64,000 nt of DNA from Lethocerus indicus (GCA_019843655.1 JACDQD010000008.1:10078442-10142441), one strand, 5' to 3'. Counted from the stretch's first letter, positions 13,401 through 26,923 are shown. Translations and numbers: made by a program. The notes: a model not told the origin generated them from the sequence alone.

Positions 13401-16400
13401 AGACCTAGATTACTCTGTCGGTTTCTTGACCGATTGAAATAATGATTCGAGTACCCCTTGAAAGGTTTCACCGATTGCTTATACCTTTCATATCGGTATA
13501 TTTCCACCTCAATTCCGTTCAATCCAAAATTATTCTCCTTTCTGGTGGAAAAAACATTAATTAAAACTATTTCATAAGACGATGAAATTTAAAATGTCAG
13601 GAAATTAGGGAATTCGGGCATAAAACGAATCACTCTTGATGGTTCCCGCAAAATGCCGGCTGACCCCTCGAGGACACGCATTAACCGTGATCATACGTCT
13701 GGTGAAAATTAGATTTCCTCGCCGAACGTGAACAATTTCACAGCCTTGACACGTTTCGTTAACGGACGTCGACAACCGTGCAGGATATGCGGGCATTCTA
13801 GAAGCGGGATGGAATTGGTTCGCCACTCCATTTTCATTCCGATTGGTGAAAGCCAATATCGAATATCCCAGTTGACCAATTAGTTCCGTAAACAGTGTTT
13901 GAAGATAACTACCGTCGAGATGTGACGATTTAATGAGTTTTTAATGCCCCGGCCGTTTCACACTCTAATGACAAATTATTCTCCCACCGACCTCACGCCT
14001 AATAACGGCGTCGTTGATGAAATCCTTTCTAAGTATGTTGTTCAACTTTTGGGACAATCAATTGCCGCCGAACCTCTTCTTCACGATACTGAAACCGGAA
14101 ATATTCAATTTCCCAATTTCATCCACTAATTTCAAATCGGAAGCCGGAAATTTAGATGAGGGCCTTTCCATTCCTGAAACCGTTCGGAGGGTGAAATTTC
14201 AGAATTCCTATTATCGCTGTTGTTTGGATAAATTAAAAAGATAAAAAGCCAGCTTCGGAGGCAGCCGATGACTAGGTTGGAATTGACTACACTGCATTAA
14301 ATACAGACAAATACTCACTACTAACGACTGTGTAAAGCTAAAACAGGTTTCGCACAAACAGGGAAGCGGGTGGTACTCAAAACTCCTAAATTCTTTCGAA
14401 ACTTTTCCCGTCCTCTCCGCGTCACGACCGATATACCCGACGCCCGTATATATCTGGAAGAAACAAATATGGAATTTTTATTTATTGCCCAATTTATTGC
14501 TCGGATTAAAAAAATACACTAGAAAATATAATGGGCCCGGGATTTATGGGCCGGCCGCTGGATATAGGCCGGAACATTAGTTGAGAATAAACGAGCCCCT
14601 GAGAGATTAACGCACCCTGAATATTTCAAACAATATATCAGCCTTTACCAAATATATCACAGCTTTTCAAATTATTTTCGTTCAGATCCAAAACGACTTT
14701 TTAAAATAGTTATATTGGTTTTGAATATCTTTACTTCGATTCATTTTTAAATTTTATTTCCACCCCGGGAACGTTCTAGTTTAACCGTAATACACTAACA
14801 AGTTTTTTTCCCCACCAAGTTGCGACATTTCGGATTTAAGTGGCGCATCTGTACAGGCCTGCCCTAGAAACCTAATCTAGGTTAGACGCATCGCGTCGAT
14901 CAGTCTCCGGGGGCGTATCGTAAAATATTCGTAAAAAAGTATCTAAAAATATGAATGAAATTTCTCTTCCTCACCACCTTATCGCTTGCTGCACTCGTAC
15001 GCCAATTCGGATACTCGAATCTTGCGGAGAATTTCTGTTCTAAAATGTACGTATTTTATTTAAATAACTCGTAAAAGGAAAGTGAAGAACTTAATAATAA
15101 GTTAGTTGAACCACAATATGCATTCCCAGTGTGTTCAGTGAGTAGTGAATTAGCCCGATAGTGAAAATGTTCAATATAGTGCTACCAATAGTGTTACTAT
15201 TTATGATATAATAAATTAATATTTTACACATACTAAATGTATTAGACCTCTCATTTTTTCACGGACCTATACGAAGAAATGCCTGTAAGTCGAAATTATG
15301 AGTTTTATCCCACGCTATATTGTGAACACTCAGAAATACATGAAATAAACTCATCCTGAGGGTTGGGAACGGCTACTCTGGTTAATGACAGCAACAATTG
15401 GGATAATAATTAATTATCTGTTTAAACTGTCCCTAAGGAAATACATGGAAGACACGGACTATTAGGAATTTGACGGAAAAGTACCAACAGACATTGGGAA
15501 TGTTCTGCAGGACGATTGCCTTATAATTGCTGTTATTTTCTCATTAGTGTATTCCCAGCGGTCTTCACTTGTGGCAATTACACAATAGCCGAAACTAACG
15601 ACAGCGGGCCAGGATTTTCAGTTTTACTAAATAACAGCTGTCGATTTTTTGTTTCCACCTTCTCGCTGCTTTACGTCCGCCAAATAAACCTAAATCATGA
15701 CCTTTCACGGTCATGAAATAGTGTTTGGTCACGGCATTAGTGTTATACCTTGCGCTCCAACTTGAGTGGACGTTGCCCCCAGTCCTAACGTTTCGCAAAG
15801 GTCACCGACGTTCGGAACTCCTCAGGACGTTGAAAGTGTTGAGGCACGAATATCGGATCAATAAGGAGTCGTATACATTTTCACGACGTTAATTCAACTA
15901 ATTGCGCGATGTTACTACCAGAGGTTGTACAAGCGTTGCAATCGCATACAGTAAACGACCGTTTGGATTTGAACGATTCGAAAATGAATCAGCGCGCCGT
16001 TATATTTTGTGGCCCCAGTACGATGGCCAGCCATTAATTTTTGGGCGTTATGACAGAAATTATTTCGAGCAGGGGTGTTATAATTGGGGCGGCGACTCAA
16101 CGGGTTCAGTTAGGGAAAACCGAAGATTCCTCAGTCGAAATTTAGACATTCTATAATTTTTTTTGGAAAATTTTAAAAATAACTAATCTTTCTCGCGGTA
16201 ATAAACTACTCGCGTTTGGAGCCATCACTCCGATGGATTGATCAACGCCTCAGATTAGGGTTTGTGTTCCAGACCCAGCTAGAAAAAACATAGAAATTAC
16301 CTTTCGCAGTTATAAGAAGGTTAAACGACGTTTCGACGCAAGGAATATTTTTGCGGAATCATCCAAATCTCTCGGATACGGTTCGAGTTCGAGGAAGCAT

Positions 16401-17564
16401 AAACACATCCCGGACGCTAAGCGATATCTTGTATTTTAAAAGATTACACCGAATACGTCTGTCGCAAATCCCGGGGGGATTTTCTTTCCCGTCACAAACT
16501 GGGCTAGACCAGAATTTACAAGCGATATTTATGATAATAGTTTTTCTTTTTTTTAAAGTTTGAAATAAAAAAACCGTATTCGTCAGCAGTATACTGGAGG
16601 GTTCAGCAATGTTGCTGCTAAACATTTGTACCCTACAAGCGTTGCACAACACGAAATTATTGAAGTTTGAGGTTTTTTTTAATCGGCCTGATATTTCATA
16701 TTCAAGCTCCGCTTTCTTTTAATAATAAAATTTGCAAATGAACGAAACACTGAGTAGAGAACTAATGGTTGCGCCATCCGCAAATTCGGTCCATTCATTT
16801 CATTGGTTTTTCTCTTCGTGAAATCGGAAATAAATTGAACCTCAAAGAATATAAATCCTTATTTACCACCGTAACGTTATGAAAATCGCATAAATATATT
16901 AATACCGTTTGAAACCCGCTGCGTCTTAACATGTTCCCCAGTGCGACCTCTAACGATTATGATAGCCGTTCAACAAACAGAGCTTAGAAAACGAGATGTA
17001 ACCGGTGAAATTGAGGTTTACAATCCAACAATTACCCCGTTGAAGAGGGATTTTGTTGAAATTGTTACGGCACGATAAAGAATTATCTTTTTCTAAATTG
17101 AAGGTGAAATAGAAGTCAAGGATTATTTCAGCATGATAAACCGACTTAAATATGCCATTCTGCGTCTATTTTTTGGGGTATACAGGAATTCTTAACGGAC
17201 TCAGCTGGCCGAATTATACCCGCGGATTCTGAGACAGAAATGTGACACGTGCTGATTAAATATTAAACTTTCAAAACTCCAATTTTTTAAATGAAAGATG
17301 ATTTTCAGTTGTTATAATTGTTGAAACATTAGAGCGAGAGTAGGTCCAATTTTCAGTAGTGCAATAGATGAATAATCAAAAGTGATGAAGAGGGAATTGA
17401 GGCCAGCTCACTAATTAATCACGAGTCCAATGAATTAGTCGGGAAGATAGGAAGATACTAACTGTTCAGATAGTCTGCTCGTCAGTGGGTGTCTGCATTT
17501 TTTGTTGTCGGTGTATATTTTTTTTTAGTATTGCCGATTAGCGTAAAAACCGATTATTTTACAG
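10447..17564. other. Stretch without supported gene
   Basis: Mostly AT-rich DNA. A frame at 11908-12315 (135 codons) ends next to an AAAG|GTACGT donor-like site and could contain a 26-codon exon beginning at about 12241, but its acceptor is weak. A 50-nt acceptor/donor pair near 11607-11656 is open in two frames and therefore uninformative. No gene is claimed. Confidence 0.45.
13072..13085. repeat. 14-bp perfect palindrome centred on a CACGTG E-box
   Basis: CAATCACGTGATTG reads identically on both strands. CACGTG is the core bound by bHLH factors of the Myc/Max and USF type in animals. Whether it is used here cannot be told; a 14-bp palindrome is not rare in 64 kb. Confidence 0.3.
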
Positions 17565-17631
17565 TCGTCAAAGGTCAATCGAAATTTTCCGCGCTCGATA
17601 AACCCTATCTTATTGGTAACTACCGCAGCGG
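17565..17631 (+). CDS. Candidate internal exon, 67 nt, unknown protein
   Basis: Acceptor ATTATTTTACAG before 17565 and donor GCGG|GTAAGA after 17631. Two frames are open. The one using two carried-in bases reads VKGQSKFSALDKPYLIGNYR and leaves two bases for the next exon; the other reads SSKVNRNFPRSINP. Because two frames survive, the open frame itself is weak evidence. The donor matches five of six consensus bases. No neighbouring exon with a compatible phase was found. Confidence 0.18.
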
Positions 17632-18485
17632 GTAAGACAGTGATACCGGCTATCGGTATAAGGCAACCAGTGTACATTGAGTTTGAGGAGGCGTTGTTCA
17701 AAGTGTGTTGACGAAGACCTGAAATTAGGCTGCTTTCCGCGGAAACGAGGAAACATATCCCTAATAAATAATATATAAAATATTCCCGCGGGGAGACATC
17801 GACGGCAGGAATGAGTCCACGATAAAGGGCAAATTAGTTCAGAACCAAAACATTCATCAATGCCAGCAGGACGAGAGAAAGCTAAAAGAAAATTCCGCTT
17901 TATGATATTCATGTTAAGACCACCTTCGAGAGGATTGACTAGGAAATCAATGCTAGTTCCATTTCGATTTTCTCGTTGAATAATAGGATATATAAATGAA
18001 TAGAATACAATACAATGAATTTTATAACCTTATTATTTATATTATGTTGTAATTGTTAATTTAATTGTGACTAGTAATATCATGGAATTTCTTTTCGCTT
18101 ATCCCCCGTGATAAGTTAGAAAATTTATGAACGTATTTGTTAATTTATTAATTAATTGAATGTAGATCGAAGGATAAAATTAATCATTAATTTAAATATG
18201 CATAGCTAATATTAAGTCGGTTCGATAAAATTAAAATTCGCGTGTCGTGAGCTGTAGTCATTTAATTACAGTTTAATTCATCGCTTCGGATGATTTATTT
18301 GAAATTCCGTCCGGCTAAAAGATAGCGGTCTAACTGATAACTATTAATTAGTGTAACACCGAGAACAGAATCGTGGCATTAGTCCAACCCTCAGTCTCCC
18401 TTATCGGCCGACACGAGCTCCCGGGGGAGAGGAAAGCGCTGAGCAGTCCGCTTATTGTTTGCCTTTTATTTAATCTTAATTTCAG

Positions 18486-18559
18486 ACGGAATCCGGACTT
18501 CAGAAGGGGAAAGGACCGTCCTTCACAAAAGCGGAAGTTCCTTGGGACCCACTTCGCCG
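18486..18559 (+). CDS. Candidate internal exon, 74 nt, unknown protein
   Basis: The acceptor is very good (CCTTTTATTTAATCTTAATTTCAG before 18486, abbreviated here to its T-rich character) and the donor is moderate (CCG|GTAAAC). The enclosed segment is GC-rich relative to its flanks, which is typical of exons in AT-rich animal introns. All three frames are open, so no reading can be chosen; the phase-0 frame begins TESGLQKGKGPSFTK. No family is recognised. Confidence 0.2.
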
Positions 18560-19732
18560 GTAAACAATAGGCTTCTTCCTGATATGCCGTTCTAGTTGCT
18601 TCGAGTGGGAAAGTTTCCTGAATTTTATTTTTTCTTAAATTCCGATCACGTTTATAAAATTAAAATTATCGTAGCCCACACGGAGACATCGAAGGTTTCG
18701 GTGGGTCGGCATTGATTAAAGTGGCTCGTGTGTGTCTATTTAACTCGACATCTCACACGATAAAAGACTCTGTGTGCTCTAAGAATTAAAATTTGTTGTA
18801 AAAGTGAATAAAGGATGCGAGCCTGAAATCCGTCGGAAGTTGGTGGTGAGCTAACGTCGCCGGTTCTCCCCCAGGCCCGGGGTTTATCTCGTCGGTTGGT
18901 TTATCTGCCCAGTGGAACAACAGCCGCTCTGTTATTCCACAGAATGTTCAATAGGCCCGACAATCGTCTGAGGAAGGTTGCTGATAGAGGCCTCCGACAC
19001 CTCCGCCGGAGGCAGATCCGGCTTTCGAAGAGGGACCGCAATCTACAGCTCCGATTCGGGTTCTTGAAAATATGAAAGAGATTTGAGTCGAATAAAGGAA
19101 GTTTCATAAAAAAAAAAATTGTAACCTGTGACCTACCCAGTACTGAATAGTATTACTCGGAAAAGCGGACGAAGGTGATCTCAACAGTCATTTACTGCGG
19201 TTTTTTGAAACTGATTGCATTCAAATGAAATGTAGGACATCGTTAGGATTGCAGAACCGATTATAACCGAGACTCAATTCAAAAGGCAGTGGATGCTGCT
19301 AGGCGAACAAACATTAGTGTCAATGGCTAAAATTTGGTAGAACTTATTTGACCCTTTTCATTTCTTCTGTGGCATCAATCCGAAAATCTCTTCCATTAAT
19401 TACCATTCCATTACTTCCATTACATGACCACCCTATCACGTCCCGCCACGTTGTGACGTTTGCGATGTAACTGCTTGAGAAACATGATATTGTATCGTAG
19501 CATCAATTTTGTTTTTCTCAACTATATCGGCCAGGGTTTTTTTGTTTTTTTTTGTCTGCTGTTAACTTATTTTTAGAAGAGGCACCAACTTTCACTTTTC
19601 GGGATTCCGAGAAACTCAATTTGGGAAACGCAGTGGTCGGAAATACGGGAAGGTCACGGAGGGGAACACCGCCGCCTCCACTTTCTACGCCTAAGCTCTC
19701 GGCAGACCGGAACCCCCGTCGTCCGGCCGGTC

Positions 19733-19740
19733 TATAAAAG
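19733..19740 (+). promoter_or_regulatory. TATA-box-like motif (TATAAAAG)
   Basis: A canonical TATAAAAG flanked on both sides by GC-rich sequence. No initiator motif is visible at the usual 30-base spacing. The first ATG downstream with a favourable context (CCCAACATG) is at 19810, opening a 24-codon alanine-rich reading (CSAAAAPAAVSP) that stops quickly unless spliced. Core promoter use is only possible. Confidence 0.2.
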
Positions 19741-22637
19741 TAGGGCCGTGAATCACGGACGCCGGGAAGCCATGTGGCTCGCACCGACGCTGGAGTGTGC
19801 TCCCAACATGTGTTCGGCAGCGGCGGCGCCGGCAGCAGTGTCTCCAATTTATCAAAGCCGGGATGAAGAAAGAAATTATTAAAAAAATGTTGGCAAGACG
19901 TGAACCTATGAACGAGCATAAATTTCATTTAAAACATTTCCACTGTTATCAATTGACGGGTCCGAAACATCAGTTCAGTACAGATACCTCGGTAGTTAGA
20001 CTAAACATATGTACTGCATTACACGTAGAAGTTAATTATTTGTTAGGACCTATTCATAATTGTATTATGCGGTATTTATACTGTCTGTTCACGGTCCAGG
20101 ATTATTTTAATTTAATAAATAATAATTATTTATAAATAGTTCGACAGCGATAAACGACCTCGGAGCGAAACTAGACTCATGAATATCTTTAAAGCGTTTA
20201 ATGAACGACCCTAGATTGATTCAACGCGTGTCCAGATATCTCCTAAGAACCATAAATCATTTCCCTCGGTACTCCCTGGCTCCGTATCTTATCGCTGACC
20301 CCGCCTTTCCGTTCACCGCCGTTCACGTTACACATGTTTGTGTCCTGCTAGAATGTCGTATGTACAATATTAAGCAATCACCGTTTATTAAATTGTAATT
20401 CCCGGTAAACGTGTCCGTAGATAATAAATTCCAAGATTCTATTTTATTTTTAGAAGAAAAAAGCCAAGCAAATATGCGGATTCCTCGGAAAAATGTAATG
20501 TTCTGGGCTGGACTCTGATCCGTATCTGGGATGTTGCTGAGGGTAGTCAGATGGCTTCCGGTCGGATTACAAGAGCATGACATGCAAGTGCTGGCCTCAG
20601 GACAGGGTAGGAGAAAGAATTAAGGAAAATAGCGGGATGCCGCGATAAATCTTTCGCCGGAGAATTAGAAAACACAATGGCCGGGAGCGAGGTTACATAT
20701 GCTGGGCCCTCTGATTTATTGGCCGGCCTTGTGCACTGTAAAGGGCCGGCGTAATGCCGTTTTCTTTTATTACATTTATTCCTGAAAAAAGAGTTCTATT
20801 TGTTCGAGCGTCGCTATAAATTATCGTCTGGTTCTTTCTTTGTTTGATTTAGTAAAAGGAGAGCCCCCCCGGAGGCTAGGATAGGGACACTATCCGAGGC
20901 GATGCCAATCGAACGAAGGAGGCTACCGAACCCGCGAGAGCCGCGGGCGACGGAAGCGCACAGCCCGACCAGGCACGTTCTAAACGTTCGGATCTAATAA
21001 AGAGCTGGCAACCGGCGAGGTCGTCTTTCACTAATTGCAAACCGGGCACGTAAGTTCTAACTAGGAACTAATACCAATAATAGACGCGACTGAATCCGGA
21101 AGTGTTTCCCTGTAGGTCTTTCTATCAAGAAATAGAAAACAAATTCAAAAACCCCCCGCTACTTGGGCTACGCGATAAGAATAATAACAAACAGGCAGGT
21201 GCGCAGAAGACGTTTGAACAGAATTCAAAAATATCCGCAACAAAACATAGAACAAGAAAACATGCAATAAACTTACAGGATAGCATAATTCTCGCGACCT
21301 CTATTAGTCTTTTGCTAGACATGTTTTTGTATTTACTTCCTAACCCCACCCCACTAATACCCACGAAACTGGCCTAGCATAAGATGAATCCCTCGCTGAC
21401 CACCAAACAGTTATCCTAAACTTGGAGAATACTACCGTATCGAAGCTAACTAGAAGACTGGATCGACCCTGCCAGGCTCGTCATCATCCATGATAACACA
21501 AAATGGCGGTACCCAAACATATGATCGGGTACTGAAGACATCTACCCTACTATAAAGAACACTGCAAGTTAAGACGATACTAAACAAATAATTAATCGCA
21601 ATATAATGCAATAAAAATGATGTTCCGTTGCAGACCTTGACCCGGGCCATAAATAAATATCTTATTTTAATTGAGGGGCCGGATTCGCGGGCCAACTCAG
21701 CTCTCCGAGTTTCTCCTGTATTTGCGGACCAGAAGATCCTTGGTGTTCGAAATGAAGAATCGGCCCAAGTGCGGTCCTCGGGGCCCAAAAATACGAATTC
21801 GGAATACACCTGGTGAAAACGGAAGCGACGGTCAAAGATGAGTCAAAGGGCAATGAGTCAAAGTCAAGCCCGGCTACCTGTGCTTTATTCAGCGCTCCAT
21901 CCCTGCGAAAGAGCGTCACACACGTTATGAATGATGTATGTACGGGGAATCGATGGCTTTTTCTGGGAATATACCAAGGGCATAGAGCAATTTAAAAACG
22001 ATTCATTTTGCTTATCTCATTACCCAAGAACACTTCCTGAGACGCCTCATCGTTTATGCCGTACTCAACGTGACATTTTGAACAGTTATGAACAACTTGA
22101 CAGATACGAAACATCGATTACAAGAAACTCAGTTATAAGAACTGTTAAATACACGTTTAAGCAAAATATTTTGGAAAATCCACTTTTCTTCTTAGCTTTA
22201 ATATGAATTTCTGAAAATCTTCGGGAATGGCACTACTATTAATTCATAAAGTTGTTTCTTAGAAAACTCTTTAATTTTAATTAAGAAACACAATTATAAA
22301 GTATTTATTTTGTAAACTGACAAGCAAGAAGTACTGACTTACTGAACACAATGTTCAGATCTCCAAATACAAATATCTTGCTCTATGTGCTAAGAGGTGC
22401 AAGAAATAGGGAAACGGACCATTCTTTAAAATTTTCAATCCGTTGTAGTTTCAAGAACGAAAAGCGCAGAAAGCGCAATACGTCAAGTGTGGACAAAACG
22501 TCCTTCGGGGCGGAACGTATAATTTACAGGAGAAAGGAGGTTAATGAAATTTGACGTCCTGCATTACTTTGGACATGCAACGTGCATTAGTCCAATATTA
22601 AAGACCGAGATACGTGTTTATAAATACCACTAGGCTT

Positions 22638-22667
22638 AATCGGGGTACAACGACAATCGGGGTACAA
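22638..22667. repeat. Tandem 13-bp repeat with 4-bp spacer
   Basis: AATCGGGGTACAA occurs at 22638-22650 and again at 22655-22667, separated by CGAC, giving a 17-bp period. Two perfect copies this close suggest a local duplication. Confidence 0.7.
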
Positions 22668-24372
22668 TTATTTATTTTAGAGGAGCTTCTTTTATGACTA
22701 CGAAAAAAGAAGAGAGGAAGGTCGGCAATTTTTTGGGCGAATGACTGCACAGGGTTGAAACGGACGTGCTTCTGCTTTCGGAACGTTATTAATAGTCATT
22801 CTGCCAGATGGACGCGGTTTTAATAATCGGAAAGTCCAATGAACCCTCCACACGCGTGTCGTAAGCCTCTCGGCTAATGGGCCGTCCAATTGTATATATT
22901 GAGGGGGGGTGCGGGCCCGCAAGAAGGTGGCTTTGCTCGGACTCTAACGCCTGTTGAAATACAACATGTTTGCGGGACGGTCCGTCAGAAAAAGGGCCAA
23001 TTAGGGTAACGTTTGCGGGATGGATAGTATTACAACAAGAATTCAGTGACTCCATAGGTCGAAGGCATGGTAAATATACTGGATACAAAATGTCTTCTTC
23101 TCATCCTGCAGGAATAAACGATTAAAACGAAAAAATAAGTTACATATTTGTTATGTACGAATATGACTATCAACACAATTGGGGACATTGCAGGACGATA
23201 ACAGAGGCTTAATACAAATAATTAAATCCAAAGGGAACTGGAAGGATAATTTATGCGTGGTTGAATTACGCAAAGTAATAAGTCCAAATAAGGTCTTAAA
23301 GGCATATTATAGCATAAGGGTCTAAATTTAGATTCTCTGAGGGTAGTTATTGGCCCACAAATTGTTTGAGCATTAAACTGAGCTAGCGATGTTAGTTTTG
23401 GCGCCTGTGGTAGCTGTGGCTCAGCCACAGCGGCCCTCTTACGACCAATTCCTTTGAGAAAATCTTCCCACCGTACAAAATAAAATACAGTTTTTTTTAT
23501 CGAATTATTAGCAATTAACGGAATCATTATAATAATGCCAAGACCAGCTCACCAAGTTCACAGTTTTGCCAAGGACTCAGCGTCCGTTACGGATTGGAAG
23601 GGACTGGGACCGGTGAATCAGAAGACTCCTCTCGTTTGACGCAAATTCGGTTGAGATTTTCCGGCAAGAACGGTCGCGGAACTAAACGTTCCGGTGTTTG
23701 GACTTAACGAAAATAGTTTGGGGCCCATAAAGAAGGCCGCTGACGCAAAGCGCGCCGCCCGACCGTTTGTATATACCCACACAGTCGTCCGAGCTGTTGG
23801 AACCTCTCCAACCTATTTGGCTCCAAAGAAAAGGGAGAATTGTCCTCCAAATGAGAACTCTTCGACGCGCCTCTCACCACACTTAAAGCTTGTTTCAACA
23901 TTTCGCGAATTGTTCGGCACAAACTCCGCATTTCAATTTTATAAGTAAAATGAATTCCGAGTTCCGAAATCTGGGCGTAGCGCTGGCGTGCGGGTTACCG
24001 AAGTGCCAGTCTGATAATTTTAAACCGCTGTTCGTGGTTTGAGTATCGCGCGGGCACGCCACTTATGCAGTCATTAACGGGGTCAATAAATACTATGAGC
24101 ACGCAAATAGACGCCAAATTATTACTTCGCTCACTTCCTAGTTTTCATAAATTTGCATGAGTCACGTTTCGAATTAGCCTGAATTTCAAAATATTTCCTT
24201 TTTTTTTCCTCTCCTTAGAGGTTTTACACGCTTCTTTTACGGGTCATTGCCTCTTCCCCGTGGCGGGGCTTTCTTCTGGTCGGACTTGAAGTTGAAGCAA
24301 TTGTTCAGCGAGCGTCCTTTAGAATACCCGCAGAAATTTTCTTCTGCTCGTAAATATACTCCACAGCTTTAG

Positions 24373-24434
24373 TTCGGTCCTACCTGCAAGGGGAGTCGAG
24401 CCGGGTCAACCGCTAGTGGTCAGTTACCTGCACC
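24373..24434 (+). CDS. Candidate internal exon, 62 nt, unknown protein
   Basis: Acceptor CACAGCTTTAG before 24373 and donor CACC|GTAAGT after 24434. Two frames are open (one begins FGPTCKGSRAGS, the other SVLPARGVEPGQP). The donor is excellent but the acceptor pyrimidine tract is short. No compatible neighbour was found and no domain is recognised. Confidence 0.13.
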
Positions 24435-25044
24435 GTAAGTCCCATACTATCGAAACCTATTTTTAAATGGTATACGGGTATATATTTTTAACACAAACGG
24501 GTTAAAGGAAATTTACCCCGGGAAGAGGTAAACTTTGACGAATTAATTGTGCGCACAGTTTGTGGCAGAAAGGTCTCGAAATAACGACCTATTTTTAAGG
24601 CGCGTGGAAAGCCCCTCGCTTTACAAAGCCTCCCCGCTCGTCCTTCCAAAGCTTCGGACAACAATACTGAAATAAATCCGGGGCTGTTCCTTCAAAAAAA
24701 CACGATATCCCCCACAAAGAGTTTCGAAGCCGGGCCAAACAAACTATGAAAAACCGAGGATCGTTAAACAACAATATGAAGAAAGTTACGGGCTTATTGT
24801 GATCCGAAGCCGTAGACAAAAAACTCGTAAATCACTACCCTAAATTAAGAACCCGTTTCAAATTTTGAAGGCCTCGGATCGAAAACCGGTGGCCTAGGTT
24901 TTGAAGGGCCTCTCCTCTCGCGCTTCTGCTCTTGAAGTACAAAAACAAACAAACTGACTCAGCTGGTAGCTCCCACTGTTTTCTAGATCCTTCTTTCGCT
25001 TTTTTGAAAGGCGCGGTTTATTTGCCTGCACGCCGAAGGGGCAG

Positions 25045-25052
25045 TATAAAAG
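25045..25052 (+). promoter_or_regulatory. TATA-box-like motif (TATAAAAG)
   Basis: TATAAAAG lies just downstream of a GC-rich patch. An insect-type initiator match TCAGTC occurs at 25098-25103, but about 55 bases away instead of the usual 30, so the pair is not a standard core promoter. No convincing coding start follows. Confidence 0.15.
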
Positions 25053-25580
25053 AGATTTGTAGATCGTAAATTATTGAAAGAGTCAAACGGGAGGCACTCA
25101 GTCAGGTACCGAAACAGTTTTATTTGGCTTTATTTAAATCGGATTCCCGCAATAAATATAAAGATGGTAAATAATTAATTAAAAAAATATATAATATATT
25201 TCAATATATTTTCTCATTTTTAATTTATATATACTTATTTTTATTATTGATTTTTACTAGAGGAAACTGAATTATAAACAAAACGATGAAATAATATTCG
25301 GAAATAAACCGCAACGAAGTCAGATTTGAGGAGAATGTAGAGACAGCTTGAAATTATTTTATTTCAAACATATTAATTAAGAAAATATTGTTTTTTCCTT
25401 TTTCGCACCCTGCGACCCCGAAACATTGTACCAACAACTCAATCGGTTCCTGTTACGAACAATGACTCCTTGGAACAAACATCGGACGTATCGTGTAGCG
25501 TTCGAGAAACCAACCGTGAATTGGACCTATCGGATTGAAAATTCCAATCTTCCCCAATCCTCTTGTTCCTACCTCCCCCA

Positions 25581-25601
25581 CTTTCCAGGATCTTTCCAGG
25601 A
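25581..25601. repeat. Tandem duplication of CTTTCCAGGA
   Basis: CTTTCCAGGA at 25581-25590 is followed directly by T and a second copy at 25592-25601, an 11-bp period. Each copy also resembles a 3' splice site (TTTCCAG). Confidence 0.6.
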
Positions 25602-26829
25602 CACCTTTGTTCGAAGGATATTTTTCAAATGGCTCCACTTCCCTTTATGACATCGCTCTTCGCCTAAGTGTGGAGAGTCGTAGGCGTAGAGCACCTGTTG
25701 CATCTGTGTTCACAGGTGTGCATCATCGTTTTGGATGGAACCTTCCCCACTTGGGAGATCCAGCCGTAATACGACTATTTCAAACAGATCGTCTTGTCTG
25801 AGTATATTGAAATTGAAATATTGAAAAAAATGTGGCATAAACCATGTAAGAGGTAGTTGGGGTAATACTTTCGTTACGTAATAGAGAGCTGCTCGAAACA
25901 GTACTATTAGTGGTGATGGGTTGGTAGAAGGTTTGCTTTGGATCAAGGACCCACCACTTAGATTATGGAAATAGGAAGAAAATTAAAAAATCGGTTAAAA
26001 CACGCATTTATGTGCTTTAGAAAGCATCCTACGTTCCTGTAGATAAGACATCGCTGTATTTAACTGGTTTTAGTCATTTGCAATGAGTTACTTTTGAATT
26101 ATATTTAAAGCCGAAACAAGTATTTAAAATTGGTTAATTTCTTATTACCGTCAATTTATTATAGCGGTTCTACACCAACCCAACAAAGTCCATTAATTGG
26201 ATTCAGTCACCACAAAAGCAATTGTGTATATCTCTACAGCAAAACGAAGTTACCATGTCTTTTGATATGCGGTAATTCCAAATTTAACCGCCCTATACAT
26301 TGTCAAACAATGCCTAAATTTATTACAGAGTCGTCGGACATAAACAGATATTAAGTAGCGCAACAAAACAAACCGGTACTATTAAAAAAGAAAACATGTT
26401 CCACAACAGGAATGACCTGCCTTCCCCGTAAGGCATTTCCTGTTGAGGAAACGGTTTCTTGGAACTGTCTGTGAGGAAAATACACACTTACAACTTATCA
26501 CCTGCGTTCGTTAAGGAATTTTATCGAAATTTGATTGCACCAACTTAAGTTTGAATTCAAACTAAATTGGTACTTGGGGAATTGCACCGGTTGAAAATCT
26601 GAAACGGGGCGATCGTCTCTTGTATCGTATTGCGGGCGACGCTGATTCAGATAAAAATATGTCTAAGACGATGAATAAAATTTAATACCATTACAGATTA
26701 AACAGGGGCGTGAACGGACCGAATATATGGTTCAACGCTAGGCTGATTCCTTTTTCCGACAACTTGAAAACGATTTCAAGGCGGCAGTCGAATTGTCAGG
26801 CCCCTGATCTAAACCGTAACATCAAATAC

Positions 26830-26923
26830 CTGATAGTGACTGCCAGTAGAATGATGATGAGTGCGACGAGCAACATAGCGATGAGCACGCCGCATACCAT
26901 ATACAGACTCTCGCTTGGGGCAT
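26830..26923 (-). CDS. Candidate exon encoding a single transmembrane helix
   Basis: On the minus strand, TACTATTTCAG precedes a 94-nt segment that ends ATCAG before GTATTTG. With one base carried in, it reads APSES followed by about 24 almost wholly hydrophobic residues, beginning LYMVCGVLIAMLLVAL and continuing with an Ile/Leu/Val run to AVTI, then a basic residue completed by the next exon if that begins with A or G in the third codon place (AGA/AGG). The codons are not T-runs: C and G endings dominate, unlike the AT-rich flanks. A polar or acidic segment, one helix and a basic boundary fit the membrane exon of a type I single-pass receptor or adhesion protein with phase-1 and phase-2 introns. 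The family is unknown. Extracellular exons should lie at higher coordinates, but no matching ones are certain. Hydrophobic frames also arise by chance; the flanking splice sites raise confidence. Confidence 0.45.

Larger units (their letters stand above)
18560..24372. other. Stretch without supported gene, with one TATA-like site
   Basis: Contains a GC-rich stretch at about 18860-19080 that is open on both strands, a TATA-like site at 19733, a GC-rich patch at 20860-21050 ending in a GTAAGT donor, and a tandem repeat at 22638-22667. Frames at 19518-19928 (minus, 136 codons) and 19797-20135 (plus, 112 codons) overlap in opposite directions and have no recognisable domain. Confidence 0.45.
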
